Assembly: GCA_010279815.1 (NCBI GenBank)
Contig: QEOQ01000378.1
Span: forward strand, 559,906 to 623,905
Origin: Brachionus plicatilis
Lineage: Eukaryota; Rotifera; Eurotatoria; Ploima; Brachionidae
Reading direction: 5' to 3'
DNA: 64,000 bases
Shown here: piece by piece, positions 54,704-64,000 of the stretch
How the letters are laid out: each line of letters opens with the position of its first letter
How positions within the stretch are numbered: the first letter of the stretch is position 1
Position numbers and translations under genes: made by a program
The notes under the pieces: generated by a model
Seen by the model: only the letters and a program-made list of their open reading frames with translations
Told to the model about the DNA's origin: nothing
Databases searched by the model: none

Positions 54704-56714
54704 TTAGATTTAAATTGAAATGATTGGAGTCGAAATTTATTTTATTTACAAATGTAAATAGTTTAAACCTTTTTAGTCATTAAAATTTCTATTTTTCTAA
54801 CACCTAAAGCTCTAATTAAAATAATAATCTGATAATTCTTTTCAATTATAAATTATTTAAAAATTTCAATATGACCGGAAATTATATTCATCGTTTTTTT
54901 TTAAATCAGTTTAATAATTTTAGAGTGAATTTATTTTCCCACAATTTGTGGGTGAATATCTTGTTTTTTCACACACAATTTATCTGAAAATAAACGATTA
55001 TTTTTCATACCCATACAAAAAAATTATTTAGCTACAAATTTTATTTATTTATTTGTTTAAATGTATTTAGCTAAAGCTCCTTCAGGATAAAGATATATAA
55101 AAAAAATAAAAATAAAAAAGGATATGAATTTATATTAATATTTCTTTTATTCTTAATATTGATATCTATTAAAAAAAAATTAAAGAATGACAATTTGCAT
55201 CATGAATTTACATAAGATAGATATTCAATATAACTCTCATCTATTCTCAAAACATAATGGAACAACTCTTTATTGGAAATACTTTTGACCATTTCGACTG
55301 CTTTGTAAAAGTCTTAAATTACAATTCTATCCACTACTATTCTATTATTTTATTTGTATTAAAATAAAAAATAATTTCAAAATCCACATCCAATTTTTGT
55401 GTGTGATTATATTTTACTATTTAGCCATAAAATTTGTGAAAATTAGAAAAATAGAACTTGAAAATTTCGCGTCATGTCGACTATGTGATGTGATCATCTA
55501 GCATCGATCACATTTTTCACCAAAATTCAAATTTGTAAAATATTTAGTATTATTTAAATTTTATAAAGTCTATAGAAAAAAAATCTTATACAATTTACAA
55601 ATTTATTCAATAAAAAATATATTTTACTAAAAAAATTATTTTATTTTATTATTTTCTTCATTAATTCACCACACAAACTAAACTATTTGAGTTCTTGCTT
55701 AATCTTTTTTTAGGTAGCTAATTTAGCGTCGCTTCTACCGGTCCATTAATTGTGATGTTGAAATTTCATTTAAACTTTGCTTAAGTTAAATTTTACTTAT
55801 TTTCAATTCATTCTTAAATTTAATATTATAGAATTTATTATAAAGAAAAAAATTATTTGCTGATCATATACTTTTAAAATGATTTTTTATTTCTAAATTA
55901 TGTAATATTAGCACCAATTTAAACAGAATTTAATAGAATTTAAAAAAACAAATTCATTTTTTATAGAATCTTCAAACATTTTTTTGTGATTTTATGGTCA
56001 TCATTTTTCTTTGTTAACATAAACATTTTGAATTTTAAATTTTCTTTTTAGAAAGATTAGAATGAATAATTATTGTTATGGTCAATAATTAATGCTACAA
56101 ATAACAATAAAATTTCTGTAATTTAAATATGTATATTCATTAAGATAAAGATAAATAAAAAATTTTATTAAAATCATTTAAAAAATGAAAACCTATTAAA
56201 ATTCAATATAAAGGGGCATTTCAAAACATAAATATGAAAATAATAATTATAATTTGATCTTTTTATCTTGATCTCAAGCTTCAATTTGCCAAAAATTTAA
56301 TAAAACGTCTTTATTTATTTATCTCTAAGTCTGAATGAAAAAACCTTGCCTGTATTCGTCTTAAATAAAATAGCATTGATTAATTCAATTATACTCTATT
56401 CATTCAAATATTTTTAATTAACTTTCATTTAGAATAAAATTCTCATTTTGTACAATTAAATTTAAGATTTTTTTTTGGAATAAATTTCAATTCGACCTCG
56501 TTAAAAAATCTTATAATTTGAATTAAATTGTTTAACTTTTTGGGACTTTTGTTTCTAGTAAACAAAAAAGAAAAAATAAACCTTGGAATTAGAGTTGGCT
56601 AAATTTAAAAAAAAAAAATTTTTTAATTTTATTAGATCCTAAAAATTTAATAAGACTAAAATGTTCATTAGTTTAAAATTAAGTCTAATGGAAAATACAG
56701 TTTAAAAGAATTGC
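54704..56714. other. Mostly gene-free AT-rich interval
   Basis: One 36-codon plus frame at 55257-55367 (M-E-Q-L-F-I-G-N-T-F-D-H-F-D-C-F) resembles a transposase leader but is isolated. A TTTATTTATTTATTTG tail-like motif lies at 55040-55060. Near 55465 a 20-bp match to 42575 occurs. Otherwise nothing seen. Confidence 0.45.
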
Positions 56715-57167
56715 CTAAACTTTGGAAAATATGCTCAAAAAAACATTGATAATTGAGATAGAAATGACCAAAAAAGTGACAGCATTGTTTCTTTTGATTA
56801 ACTGGTCGCGTTTTTCTTTGTTTATGAACTCATTTGTCTTTGCCAAATAGATGAGAACAACTCCAACAACTATCTGCAAAACCAGCGATAATATCACAAA
56901 AAGCAAAATAATGATGTTTAAAATATCAAGCTTTCGTGTTTGCCCTAAATCAATTATATCTTTTAGCTGAACAAAATTGTTGGCTATCATTGCCAAATTG
57001 AAAAATCCAGTGGCATAAGTCTTTTTAGTTGCGTAAGAGTCGAATAAACTTATCAAAGCATCTATGTCCATTTTTTTGACCTTAATGAATCTCTGTTGCT
57101 CGACCCTCTGAATCTGGTAGTCGGACTCGTCGGTTTCAGCAGTTGATTTTCGGATGTTTTCATTCAT
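56715..57167 (-). CDS. NINJ: Ninjurin family membrane protein
   Basis: 150 aa, single exon. The ninjurin core is clear: Y-A-T-K-K-T-Y (45-51), then F-F-N-L-A-M-I-A-N-N-F-V-Q-L-K (55-69), which form the two amphipathic helices. Transmembrane helix 1 is about 83-108 (L-S-L-V-L-Q-I-V-V-G-V-V-L-I) and helix 2 about 127-148 (I-S-I-I-N-V-F-L-S-I-F). Ninjurins polymerise in the plasma membrane, act in adhesion, and NINJ1 drives membrane rupture during lytic cell death. The lysines after Y-A-T and the glycine in helix 1 are kept. The helix-alpha1 aspartate of human NINJ1 (D53) aligns with N57 here. The N-terminal tail is acidic and short. No C-terminal extension. Confidence 0.88.
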   Translation of the reverse strand: MNENIRKSTAETDESDYQIQRVEQQRFIKVKKMDIDALISLFDSYATKKTYATGFFNLAMIANNFVQLKDIIDLGQTRKLDILNIIILLFVILSLVLQIVVGVVLIYLAKTNEFINKEKRDQLIKRNNAVTFLVISISIINVFLSIFSKV

Positions 57168-58119
57168 CTTAATTTTTTAAACTATTTGCATAAAGTGATT
57201 TAAGTTTTTTTTGTTGAATAAAACTGCGTAGAACGCTTTTTGGATTTTGGATGGAACTATCCCTGACATTATAAATTTCAAAAAAAAGTGATGAAAAAAA
57301 ATTGTCCTGCTGCTAATTTAGGTTAAATTTTTAAAATAAAAATAGGAATTGCGCATTTTAAAAGTAAAAAATAATTTTCAAGGAATTAAAAAAAAATATT
57401 CGCATTAATTAAAAATTAATTAACCTTTCATTTTTGATCTCAAAAAAATTTTCACTTTTACCCTTTATAGGTTTATATCAAATTTTCATTTAATTTACTA
57501 TTTCACTTAAATTCTTTATAAAAAAATAAATATAAAAAAATTTTAGATTAATTTTTTTGTGATTATTTAAATAAAATTCAAAATCGAGGAAAAAAAACAA
57601 AGGAATCAAAAAATTTTTCATCTATTGATTACATAAAGGAAATTAACTAGATTTTAATGTTTGCTCAAACATTTTGTCATCACGTCAAGTGTCATTTAGG
57701 AACCGACTTGCTAATTTCTATATCTTTCAGCTTTTTTAAACAAAATTCATGTGTGCCATGTGAACATTTTTTTTGGAAGGTTTTAAGACTTTAAGGTAAT
57801 TTTTGTTCAAAATAAAAAAAAAATAAATTTTTTGCTCATTTTTTTCTAAAATTTATTAGATAAGTTTCTAATTCAATAATAAGAAATTTATTCAATAAAA
57901 AATTTATTTTACTTAATTAAAAATAATTTTTTTATTCTTTTTTCTAAATTTATTTAAGATTTTTACCTAGAAAAAAAAAATTTCTTTGAAAATTATCTTG
58001 ACCCTTAGTTTATCATCCAGTTTATTGAAAGATATTTTTGAGATAATTTACTTAAAATTTTATCTGTTGATTAAATTAAAACTATTCATTTAATTATTTT
58101 TTCCTCATTTGCTTCTTGT
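57168..58119. other. Gene-free AT-rich interval
   Basis: No gene or repeat recognised. Confidence 0.6.
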
Positions 58120-58245
58120 ATGTAAATAAATTTGTTTTGTTTAAGTCAAGATTTTTTTTTTGATCAAAGTATGTTTGGCCTCTTTCCACTTCTCCTCTCT
58201 CTCTCTCTCTTCTACCACCTTTAGTAGGTCTGTCATTTCTTATTA
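58120..58245 (-). repeat. Dispersed repeat, copy 2
   Basis: Inverted counterpart of 22631-22732, sharing AGACCTACTAAAGGTGG and GGAAAGAGGCCAAAC on minus, with a CT microsatellite (about 58190-58210) between them. Beyond the shared part this copy continues where the other is cut by a hAT element. Confidence 0.75.
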
Positions 58246-58928
58246 GATTATTATATTTAAAGAAGACAATGAAGCAAGACTTTTCAACAGATATGTTCTT
58301 CTTCCACTAGAAAAGCCAATTTTCTAATTCGTTTAAGTGTTTGTTTATTTTATTTTGGAGATTTATTTTTGTCTTAAAAATGTAAATGTGACCTAATCTT
58401 AGGCAAAAAGAAAAGAGTATTCAATTCTTTTTTTCTTTTAGGTTAATAATAAAAAAGCTAATTAATAAGTTTAGTTATTTAAATTAAGTGCAAAGCCAAA
58501 TATTTAATTCAAAAATTAAAAAATTATTGAATTTTTTTAAAATTAAATTTCATCATTTGAAAAAAAGTTTTAAAAACTTTTAAAAAATATATTGATTTTT
58601 TTAGTCAAAAAATCATTATTTGAGATATTTGAGAAAAGAAAATTGAATCTTAACTTTTCATTTTTTAAATTTTATTTATCAAAAAAAAATAAATTAAGTC
58701 TGAATAAATTGTTTCTTTGTTCCGGAAAAATAAATCCATGATTTTTAATCAAGGTAACTCTTAAAAAAGGTAAGCGAGCCGATATTTTTTTAATCAATAA
58801 AAGTATTATTTGGATCAAGCTACTGGTTAAATTTTAATTTTTTCATAATTTTAAAAGTGATTGACAAAAAAATTTTATAAATTTTTAAATATTTTTATTC
58901 TATGAAAAAAAAAACTGGCTAAAAAAAT
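58246..58928. other. Gene-free AT-rich interval
   Basis: A 23-codon plus frame near 58262-58335 looks protein-like (N-E-A-R-L-F-N-R-Y-V-L-L-P-L-E-K-P) but stands alone. Otherwise nothing. Confidence 0.45.
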
Positions 58929-60389
58929 TTATGAGTTTAAGTTCTGGACACGAGTTAAAGTGTTTCTGGTGAAAATGTAAATAGCTAATTTAAGTAAAAT
59001 GTCAAATATTTCCACAAAACTAAGAATGCTCATTCCAACACAAATACCCACAATTCCACCTATATTACTAATCAATTGATTTATATTCATTGCCGGAGTT
59101 TCTTGGACCAGAGTCAAGGAAATATCATCATGGTAAACATTCACTGCAACAACACTTTTTTTAACCATTTCATAACTTGAAAAATTCCTTGCTTGGTTTG
59201 GATAATATTTGTGATTTTCGATCATCAATTGAGAGTAAAATGGTGTTGGAAAATTAGCTTGCGAAATCTTGAAATTGAACTTGACTGTGTCACATTCATT
59301 TGGACACTTGTCGAAACATTTCCATGATTGTCCTGAACTGCTAAAATTTTTGTAGGCATTTGTTGCCAACAAAAAAACTTGGTAATCACAAAAAGTGGCT
59401 GATTTAGCTTCAATTGCACCTGGATAATAACATCCAAATGTATCTTTTATGAACTCATCATAGCACATTATTAAACAAGTTTTTTGTTGATATCTTCCAA
59501 ACATTTCAATTGATTTTCTGTAAAGACCAGATTGAAAAGAATCGAATGATGTTGGATCTTTGATACAATTGCTGTGGGGTTTGGATAATTTATCAATATC
59601 AGTCTCGAATCCATTTGACAAACTAATTGAGTCATATTGACTGAAAATAGCTGCTGAATGGTTGTGTATAAACAAATGAATGCCACTGGATCTAGTCAAG
59701 CTCAAATCTTGGTCTAAAAATCCAGCGAACAGCTCTAATCTTAGACCATTTTGTTTTCCAGGTATTGGTGAACTTTGTATCTCGATTTTATTGCCCAGAA
59801 GATTTTTACCCGAGTTAAATTTGTAGCAATTGCCAAACTCTGGCAACATGAAATGCTCAAAATCATTTTTGTTACATGTAATTCCATTCAGTTCACAATT
59901 AATCAGCATTTCATCTAATTCAAAGCTGTAGTCCTTTAAGTCAACTTGAGTAGAATTTAAAATTATTTTACTGATTAAAAAATTTGTTTCTTTCATTAAG
60001 CCAAAGGTTTCATTATGAAACTGGGATAAATTAAAAATTGATTTTTTTAAATCATTAATTAAGCTCAAATAGTAAAGATTTTTGGACTGGTTTTTTTGAA
60101 GATTGAATGAATTTTTGTTGCAAAAAGACACTGTTGGAAATTGTATGGATGCCATTCTCTCATTTGTAATCTTAGTGTTTAGGTCAAAAGCAAAAAAATC
60201 GTCCATAATCCCTACTAAATTGATGATACAATAAGATGCTGATCCAAAAAAATTCAATATCCAGAATGTTTTAAAAAACCAATTTTTATTTCGGAAGATA
60301 TTTGGGAATCCATGTGTAGTAATCGACTCCAGCCATTTATTAAAAATATTCAGCAAATCTTTTTTTGTAAAAGCTTTTTTTATTTTCAT
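58929..60389 (-). CDS. DEG/ENaC (ASC) family cation channel subunit
   Basis: 486 aa, single exon. The family layout is complete. H26-G27 gating motif (T-T-H-G-F-P-N-I), first membrane helix at about 41-62, and F-P-T-V-S-F-C-N (84-91) at the start of a cysteine-rich, N-glycosylation-rich extracellular domain. This has C-L-I-M-C-Y-D-E-F, F-G-C-Y-Y-P-G and C-P-N-E-C-D-T-V. The second helix is at about 437-470 with the G-x-S selectivity filter (G452-M453-S454) in G-I-C-V-G-M-S-I-L-S-F-V-E. Such trimeric channels pass Na+ and are gated by acid, peptides or force; the ligand here is unknown. A short cytoplasmic tail follows. The ATG chosen is the first in frame; a charged N-terminus precedes H-G as expected. 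Confidence 0.92.
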   Translation of the reverse strand: MKIKKAFTKKDLLNIFNKWLESITTHGFPNIFRNKNWFFKTFWILNFFGSASYCIINLVGIMDDFFAFDLNTKITNERMASIQFPTVSFCNKNSFNLQKNQSKNLYYLSLINDLKKSIFNLSQFHNETFGLMKETNFLISKIILNSTQVDLKDYSFELDEMLINCELNGITCNKNDFEHFMLPEFGNCYKFNSGKNLLGNKIEIQSSPIPGKQNGLRLELFAGFLDQDLSLTRSSGIHLFIHNHSAAIFSQYDSISLSNGFETDIDKLSKPHSNCIKDPTSFDSFQSGLYRKSIEMFGRYQQKTCLIMCYDEFIKDTFGCYYPGAIEAKSATFCDYQVFLLATNAYKNFSSSGQSWKCFDKCPNECDTVKFNFKISQANFPTPFYSQLMIENHKYYPNQARNFSSYEMVKKSVVAVNVYHDDISLTLVQETPAMNINQLISNIGGIVGICVGMSILSFVEIFDILLKLAIYIFTRNTLTRVQNLNS

Positions 60390-61120
60390 TCCTAGTTTTG
60401 TTATAGAGAATTATTTGGTTTTTTTGTTGTTTTTATACTCGCCAAAAAATATTTCCTGGTTTCATTCCTATCAGTTTAAAGCTATTTACTCTTTCCATTT
60501 CTCTTTTAATATATTAAGTGATTTAATATTTGTTTTTCGACATTACTAGTCAAAACTACTTTTCCCAAAATATAAAAATTATTAAGTAAGTTGCCATGAT
60601 TTTACCGAATCTGGCATCTTAAAACATCTAAAGTCGAAAAATCGATTTGTTAGCCATTTTTTTCATCGGTATTGTGAAATTTAAATACAAATTGAACAAA
60701 AATTCTTCCTTATTTGATGAAATTCTTCCTTCCATTAAATTAAAGTTAATAAAATATACCTTAAAAAATGCTGTAACAAAGTGCAACATACTTTGTTACC
60801 GCATTTTTTTTACCACACATTTTTCACAATTTTCATACAAAAATTCCAATAAATAATTTAAATTCTTAATAAAAATATGGATATTTTACTATAGATTATT
60901 CTGTAGTTTTTAAAAGGTGAAACAAACAATGTTTCATTAACAGCCCAGTTTAATAAAAAAATTTAAAAAAAAATTAGTTGCCAATAAATTGATTATTTTA
61001 AAACAAATTGTATGTTAATTTAGAATTGAAAATTAAATTATTTTCAATTACTTTAAAATTTAGCCAGTCTAAACATGTCAACAGTTTTTTGTGCTTCCTC
61101 CCGACTAATCTTTATAATCT
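60390..61120. other. Intergenic AT-rich sequence
   Basis: Upstream region of the channel gene. A small inverted repeat GTAACAAAG/CTTTGTTAC at about 60773-60800. A 69-codon plus frame at 60647 has no ATG and no recognisable content. Confidence 0.5.
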
Positions 61121-62007
61121 TGGGCACTAAAGAAAAACTTCGAAATTTTGTTGTAAAAAACAAACATTCGAAAGAAAGGTAAATTGAAGTTTGAGATCAA
61201 GATCAAAAGATAATAATATAAATTGTAATATTTTTTCCAATAATAGTAGTAGTGGTACTTGTAAAAATAACTCCGACCCGAGCAAGTCGAGTTAAACCGT
61301 AAGGCTGTGGCAGTTATTTGCAATCACACCAGATTCTGTACCATAAACTATTCATCAAGTCTTGCTTTGAAGGAATTTAATGAATTTGCTTCAACAACAT
61401 TTTTTGGTAAACGTTTCCAGTCGTTTACAACCCTGTTTGTGATAAAGTTGAACCGTGATGGACAATTTTTAATAAGTTCTCTCGTAACCATCTTTGCATG
61501 TCCCCTCAAAATACAATTATTTCTTTGAACGTACCTGATTTCACTTACCAATTTAACAGTTTCTAGACTGTTTACAATTTTAAAAAACTGAATTAAATCG
61601 CCTCTTCTTCTTCTCGTATCCAAAGATGTGAGTTTTATTCTATTCAATCTTTCTTCATACTCAAGATTCTTTTAGGCTGGAATCAACTTCGGAGCTCTAC
61701 ATTGTAATTTTTCTAATTCCTTCTTATCTTCTTTCAGGTATTGATTCCAAAGACTAACTCCATATTCAATAAGAGGTCTTACCAATAAAGTATACAGTAA
61801 CTTAACTATATTTGCGTCCAAAAATTTATAATTTTTCCAAATCAGTCCCAAGATCTTATTCGCTCTGCCAGAAGAGTAACTAACATGTGCACCCCATTTT
61901 AGATCATTTTGAAAAAACATACCCAAATCCTTTTCCAATTTTGTTTTATCTAATGATTCTGTTCCATGTTTATTAAAAATTGTGTAGTCAAAGATATTAC
62001 TTGACAT
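61121..62007 (-). mobile_element. CR1/jockey-like LINE 3' fragment
   Basis: 5'-truncated copy. From 62007 the minus frame gives the RT C-terminus: K-L-E-K-D-L-G-M, R-A-N-K-I-L-G-L-I, L-V-R-P-L-I-E-Y-G-V-S-L-W, then a single TAA (61672-61674). The same frame resumes with Y-E-E-R-L-N-R-I-K, T-R-R-R-R-G-D-L-I-Q-F-F-K and N-S-F-K-A-R-L-D-E to 61348. The presumed 3' UTR continues to about 61121 and includes a TACTACTATTATTGG microsatellite-like stretch. Better preserved than the copies at 47-51 kb. Confidence 0.82.
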
Positions 62008-63908
62008 GTCATGTCAAATTTATTTTCATATTTAAAATTTTAAAATGTCCTTTTTTTTTAACTTTAATAGATTTAAATATTTTAATTGATTTTGATGAAA
62101 ACTTACTTTTTAAGACAAAAAAAATTTACTTAAAATTTGTTAAAGTGGAAAAATAAAATTATTTAAGTTTGAATGAATGGATATAAAAGTTAAAAAATTG
62201 AATTTTTGAATTAACTTAACCTGGATTATTTAAATTATTGTCTGTTTTTGTTAAATAAATTAGAGATTAATCATTTTGATGTTAATTTGATAATGAACCA
62301 TCATTAGAAATATAACGTTCAGTATTTGTTTTTTAAAAATTAAAATCAAAATCATTAGATTAATTAGGTTTTAAAATTTTAAATGATCGTTTTGATATTG
62401 AAATTTTATCTGAAACTTCAATTTGTCTCTTTTATTTGAATTTTAGTCTCGTTTTATTTGTTTTTTTTATTAAAAGTTTATCTTTTTTGGGGGAAAAATT
62501 GATCAAAAAGGCGACCAATCCAGTCAATTTTTTTTTCAATTATAAAATTTGATAAGCAGTTGGTAAAATCTAATGTACTTTTTTCGCCATGGAATCTTTA
62601 ATAAGAGCATAAAAATATCTATTTTGAAATAAACGTAAATCTTATTAAAAATGAATGATCAAATTAATCAAAAATTTTTTCTATTTTATTTTTGTGTTAA
62701 AGTCTAAATTTTTTATGAGTCTGAATGATGTCATTTTATTTTTCTCAAAAAAACGCTTCTAATACCTCTTGTTATGTTTTATTTGAGTTATACATCTCAA
62801 AACCCAATCACACACTCTATAAAACACATAAATAAAATTAATATGAGTTAAGAAATTTTTTGTTTAAAAGTGAAAAAAGTAAAAAAAAAATACAAAAATA
62901 TCGATATGGTCTTTTGGTTAAAGTTTTCACAAAGTTCCAAAAAGTTTTAAAACCTGAGGTACCTTGCAAACATTAACAGTCTATATAGATTTTTTAAAAA
63001 CTCAAAATATTTAACTTTACTTGATATGTGTTTAGAAATAAACCATGTTTATTTGTCAACTATAAGGCAAAGAAATAGTGAAAATCTATAGCTTTTATTT
63101 AGATATACAAGGTTTTCAAATAAATTTATTCTATTAGTAAATCAATCATAAAACAGTACTTGCATTTTCCTGATTAAGTATTTAAATAAATTAAGTTTTA
63201 ATTATTCTGATAAATTGTTTTGCATTAAATTTATTTTCTCTAATAATAAATTTTCCAATTTAGAGCCGTAATTAAGAAAGCAGTTTTTAACTCAATTAAA
63301 CAATTTAATTTTGGTTAAATATTTGTAATTTAATAATTTGATAATCCATTGTTTCGATTACTTACCATTTTTAATGTAAATTTTCGTATAATGAATAAAA
63401 AAGCCTAAAAAAGAACGATTTTTGAAATTACAATTTTCGAAATTTTTTTGAGTCTTGGAATAACTTATTTGAGAGATACAGTTTTTGGATCATCTCTAAA
63501 TTTCTAGATACTCACATTTTAAAATGCACAATAAAATTTAATCGCTTTAAAGCTTTATTTTTAAATTTTTTAAAAGGGATTGTAATTTGCTAAAAAACAC
63601 TTGAAATTTAACTCAAAATATTTCGATCATATTTGAAAAATGAAATTGAAAATAATCAAAAATTTTACTCTGTGATATTTATTTAAAAATTTTCAATAAA
63701 TTTAAATTTATAAATTATTTGCATTAATGATTTAAATTATACATTGACTGGTTTTGTTTCATATTTAAAATACAGATTTCTTCAAAAAGTAATGATCACT
63801 ATATTCTTTTGTATTTTGGCATTTGCATTGTAACCAATTTCAACCCGAATCTTTATTTGCATCTCCAATATTATTGAACATAAATAATTTTTATATTTGT
63901 TTAATATT
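62008..63908. other. Gene-free AT-rich interval
   Basis: No gene or repeat recognised. Confidence 0.55.
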
Positions 63909-64000
63909 CAGTGGTAATTTGATGCTTTCAATTTACTTAATTTTAAAATAATTCACGTAAAATATCGGGAAAACTGGAATTTATGAGAGTTTTCTAAAAT
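63909..64000. repeat. Possible start of a Tc1/mariner-type MITE
   Basis: CAGTGGTAATTTGATGC is close to the terminus of the MITE at 54083 (CAGTGGTGATTTGATAAC), and is followed by AT-rich sequence with TTCACGTAAAATA. The window ends before the other end, so this is tentative. The preceding bases (TT) do not give the expected TA. Confidence 0.3.

Noticed and set aside
58193..58210. CT microsatellite as a possible regulatory element
   Set aside because: Simple sequence inside a dispersed repeat; nothing suggests regulation.
60647..60856. 69-codon plus frame near the channel gene
   Set aside because: No ATG start and low-complexity composition typical of chance frames in AT-rich DNA.

Overview
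This is a 64 kb piece of a very AT-rich animal genome. Genes are few and compact: either intronless or with short GT-AG introns (49-57 nt in the three I could place). Mobile elements are dense, old and nested. An EMX-class homeobox gene, a ninjurin, a Ly6/uPAR protein and a DEG/ENaC channel make it a bilaterian. Composition, tiny introns and repeat load suggest a small invertebrate; a monogonont rotifer (Brachionus-like) is my best guess, but this is inference. There is no bacterial operon structure, CRISPR array, rRNA or convincing tRNA gene.

Layout. 1-12.5 kb: two inverted tRNA-derived SINEs, the EMX gene on minus, several small or degenerate coding pieces and a Ulp1/SENP-type SUMO protease on minus. 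12.5-20 kb: a clean 155-bp hAT-type MITE and an LRR-type single-pass membrane protein on plus. 20-31 kb: a repeat graveyard with a Ty3/Gypsy gag-protease relic, a hAT relic, a kinase fragment, a frameshifted coiled-coil gene, a strikingly GC-rich and internally deleted Ty3/Gypsy copy, a broken DUF1295 reductase gene and a complete pogo/Tigger-type deletion derivative. 30.6-34.4 kb: two divergent genes for disordered plus coiled-coil proteins that share a TQTTPSL motif, one with an AT-hook. 34.7-41.7 kb: nested elements in which a jockey/CR1-like LINE sits inside a Mutator-like element whose transposase lost its catalytic core; a 914-bp assembly gap lies in the LINE. 43-45.5 kb: two spliced minus-strand genes, a Ly6/uPAR protein (113 aa) and a protein with two tandem copies of an unrecognised domain. 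46-52 kb: two LINE relics split by fold-back MITEs with readable target-site duplications. 52-64 kb: an unknown basic protein, possible small exons, a TA-flanked palindromic MITE, ninjurin, a DEG/ENaC channel and a third LINE relic.

The genes do not form a pathway: this is ordinary scattered eukaryotic gene order with independent promoters. The most interesting points are the shared LC8-like TQT motif pair, the two-domain gene, the spliced Ly6 gene, the GC-rich 5'-truncated Gypsy copy ending in an A-rich tract, the LINE-in-MULE nest, and several host-like genes broken only by one homopolymer base or an isolated stop, which could be assembly errors.
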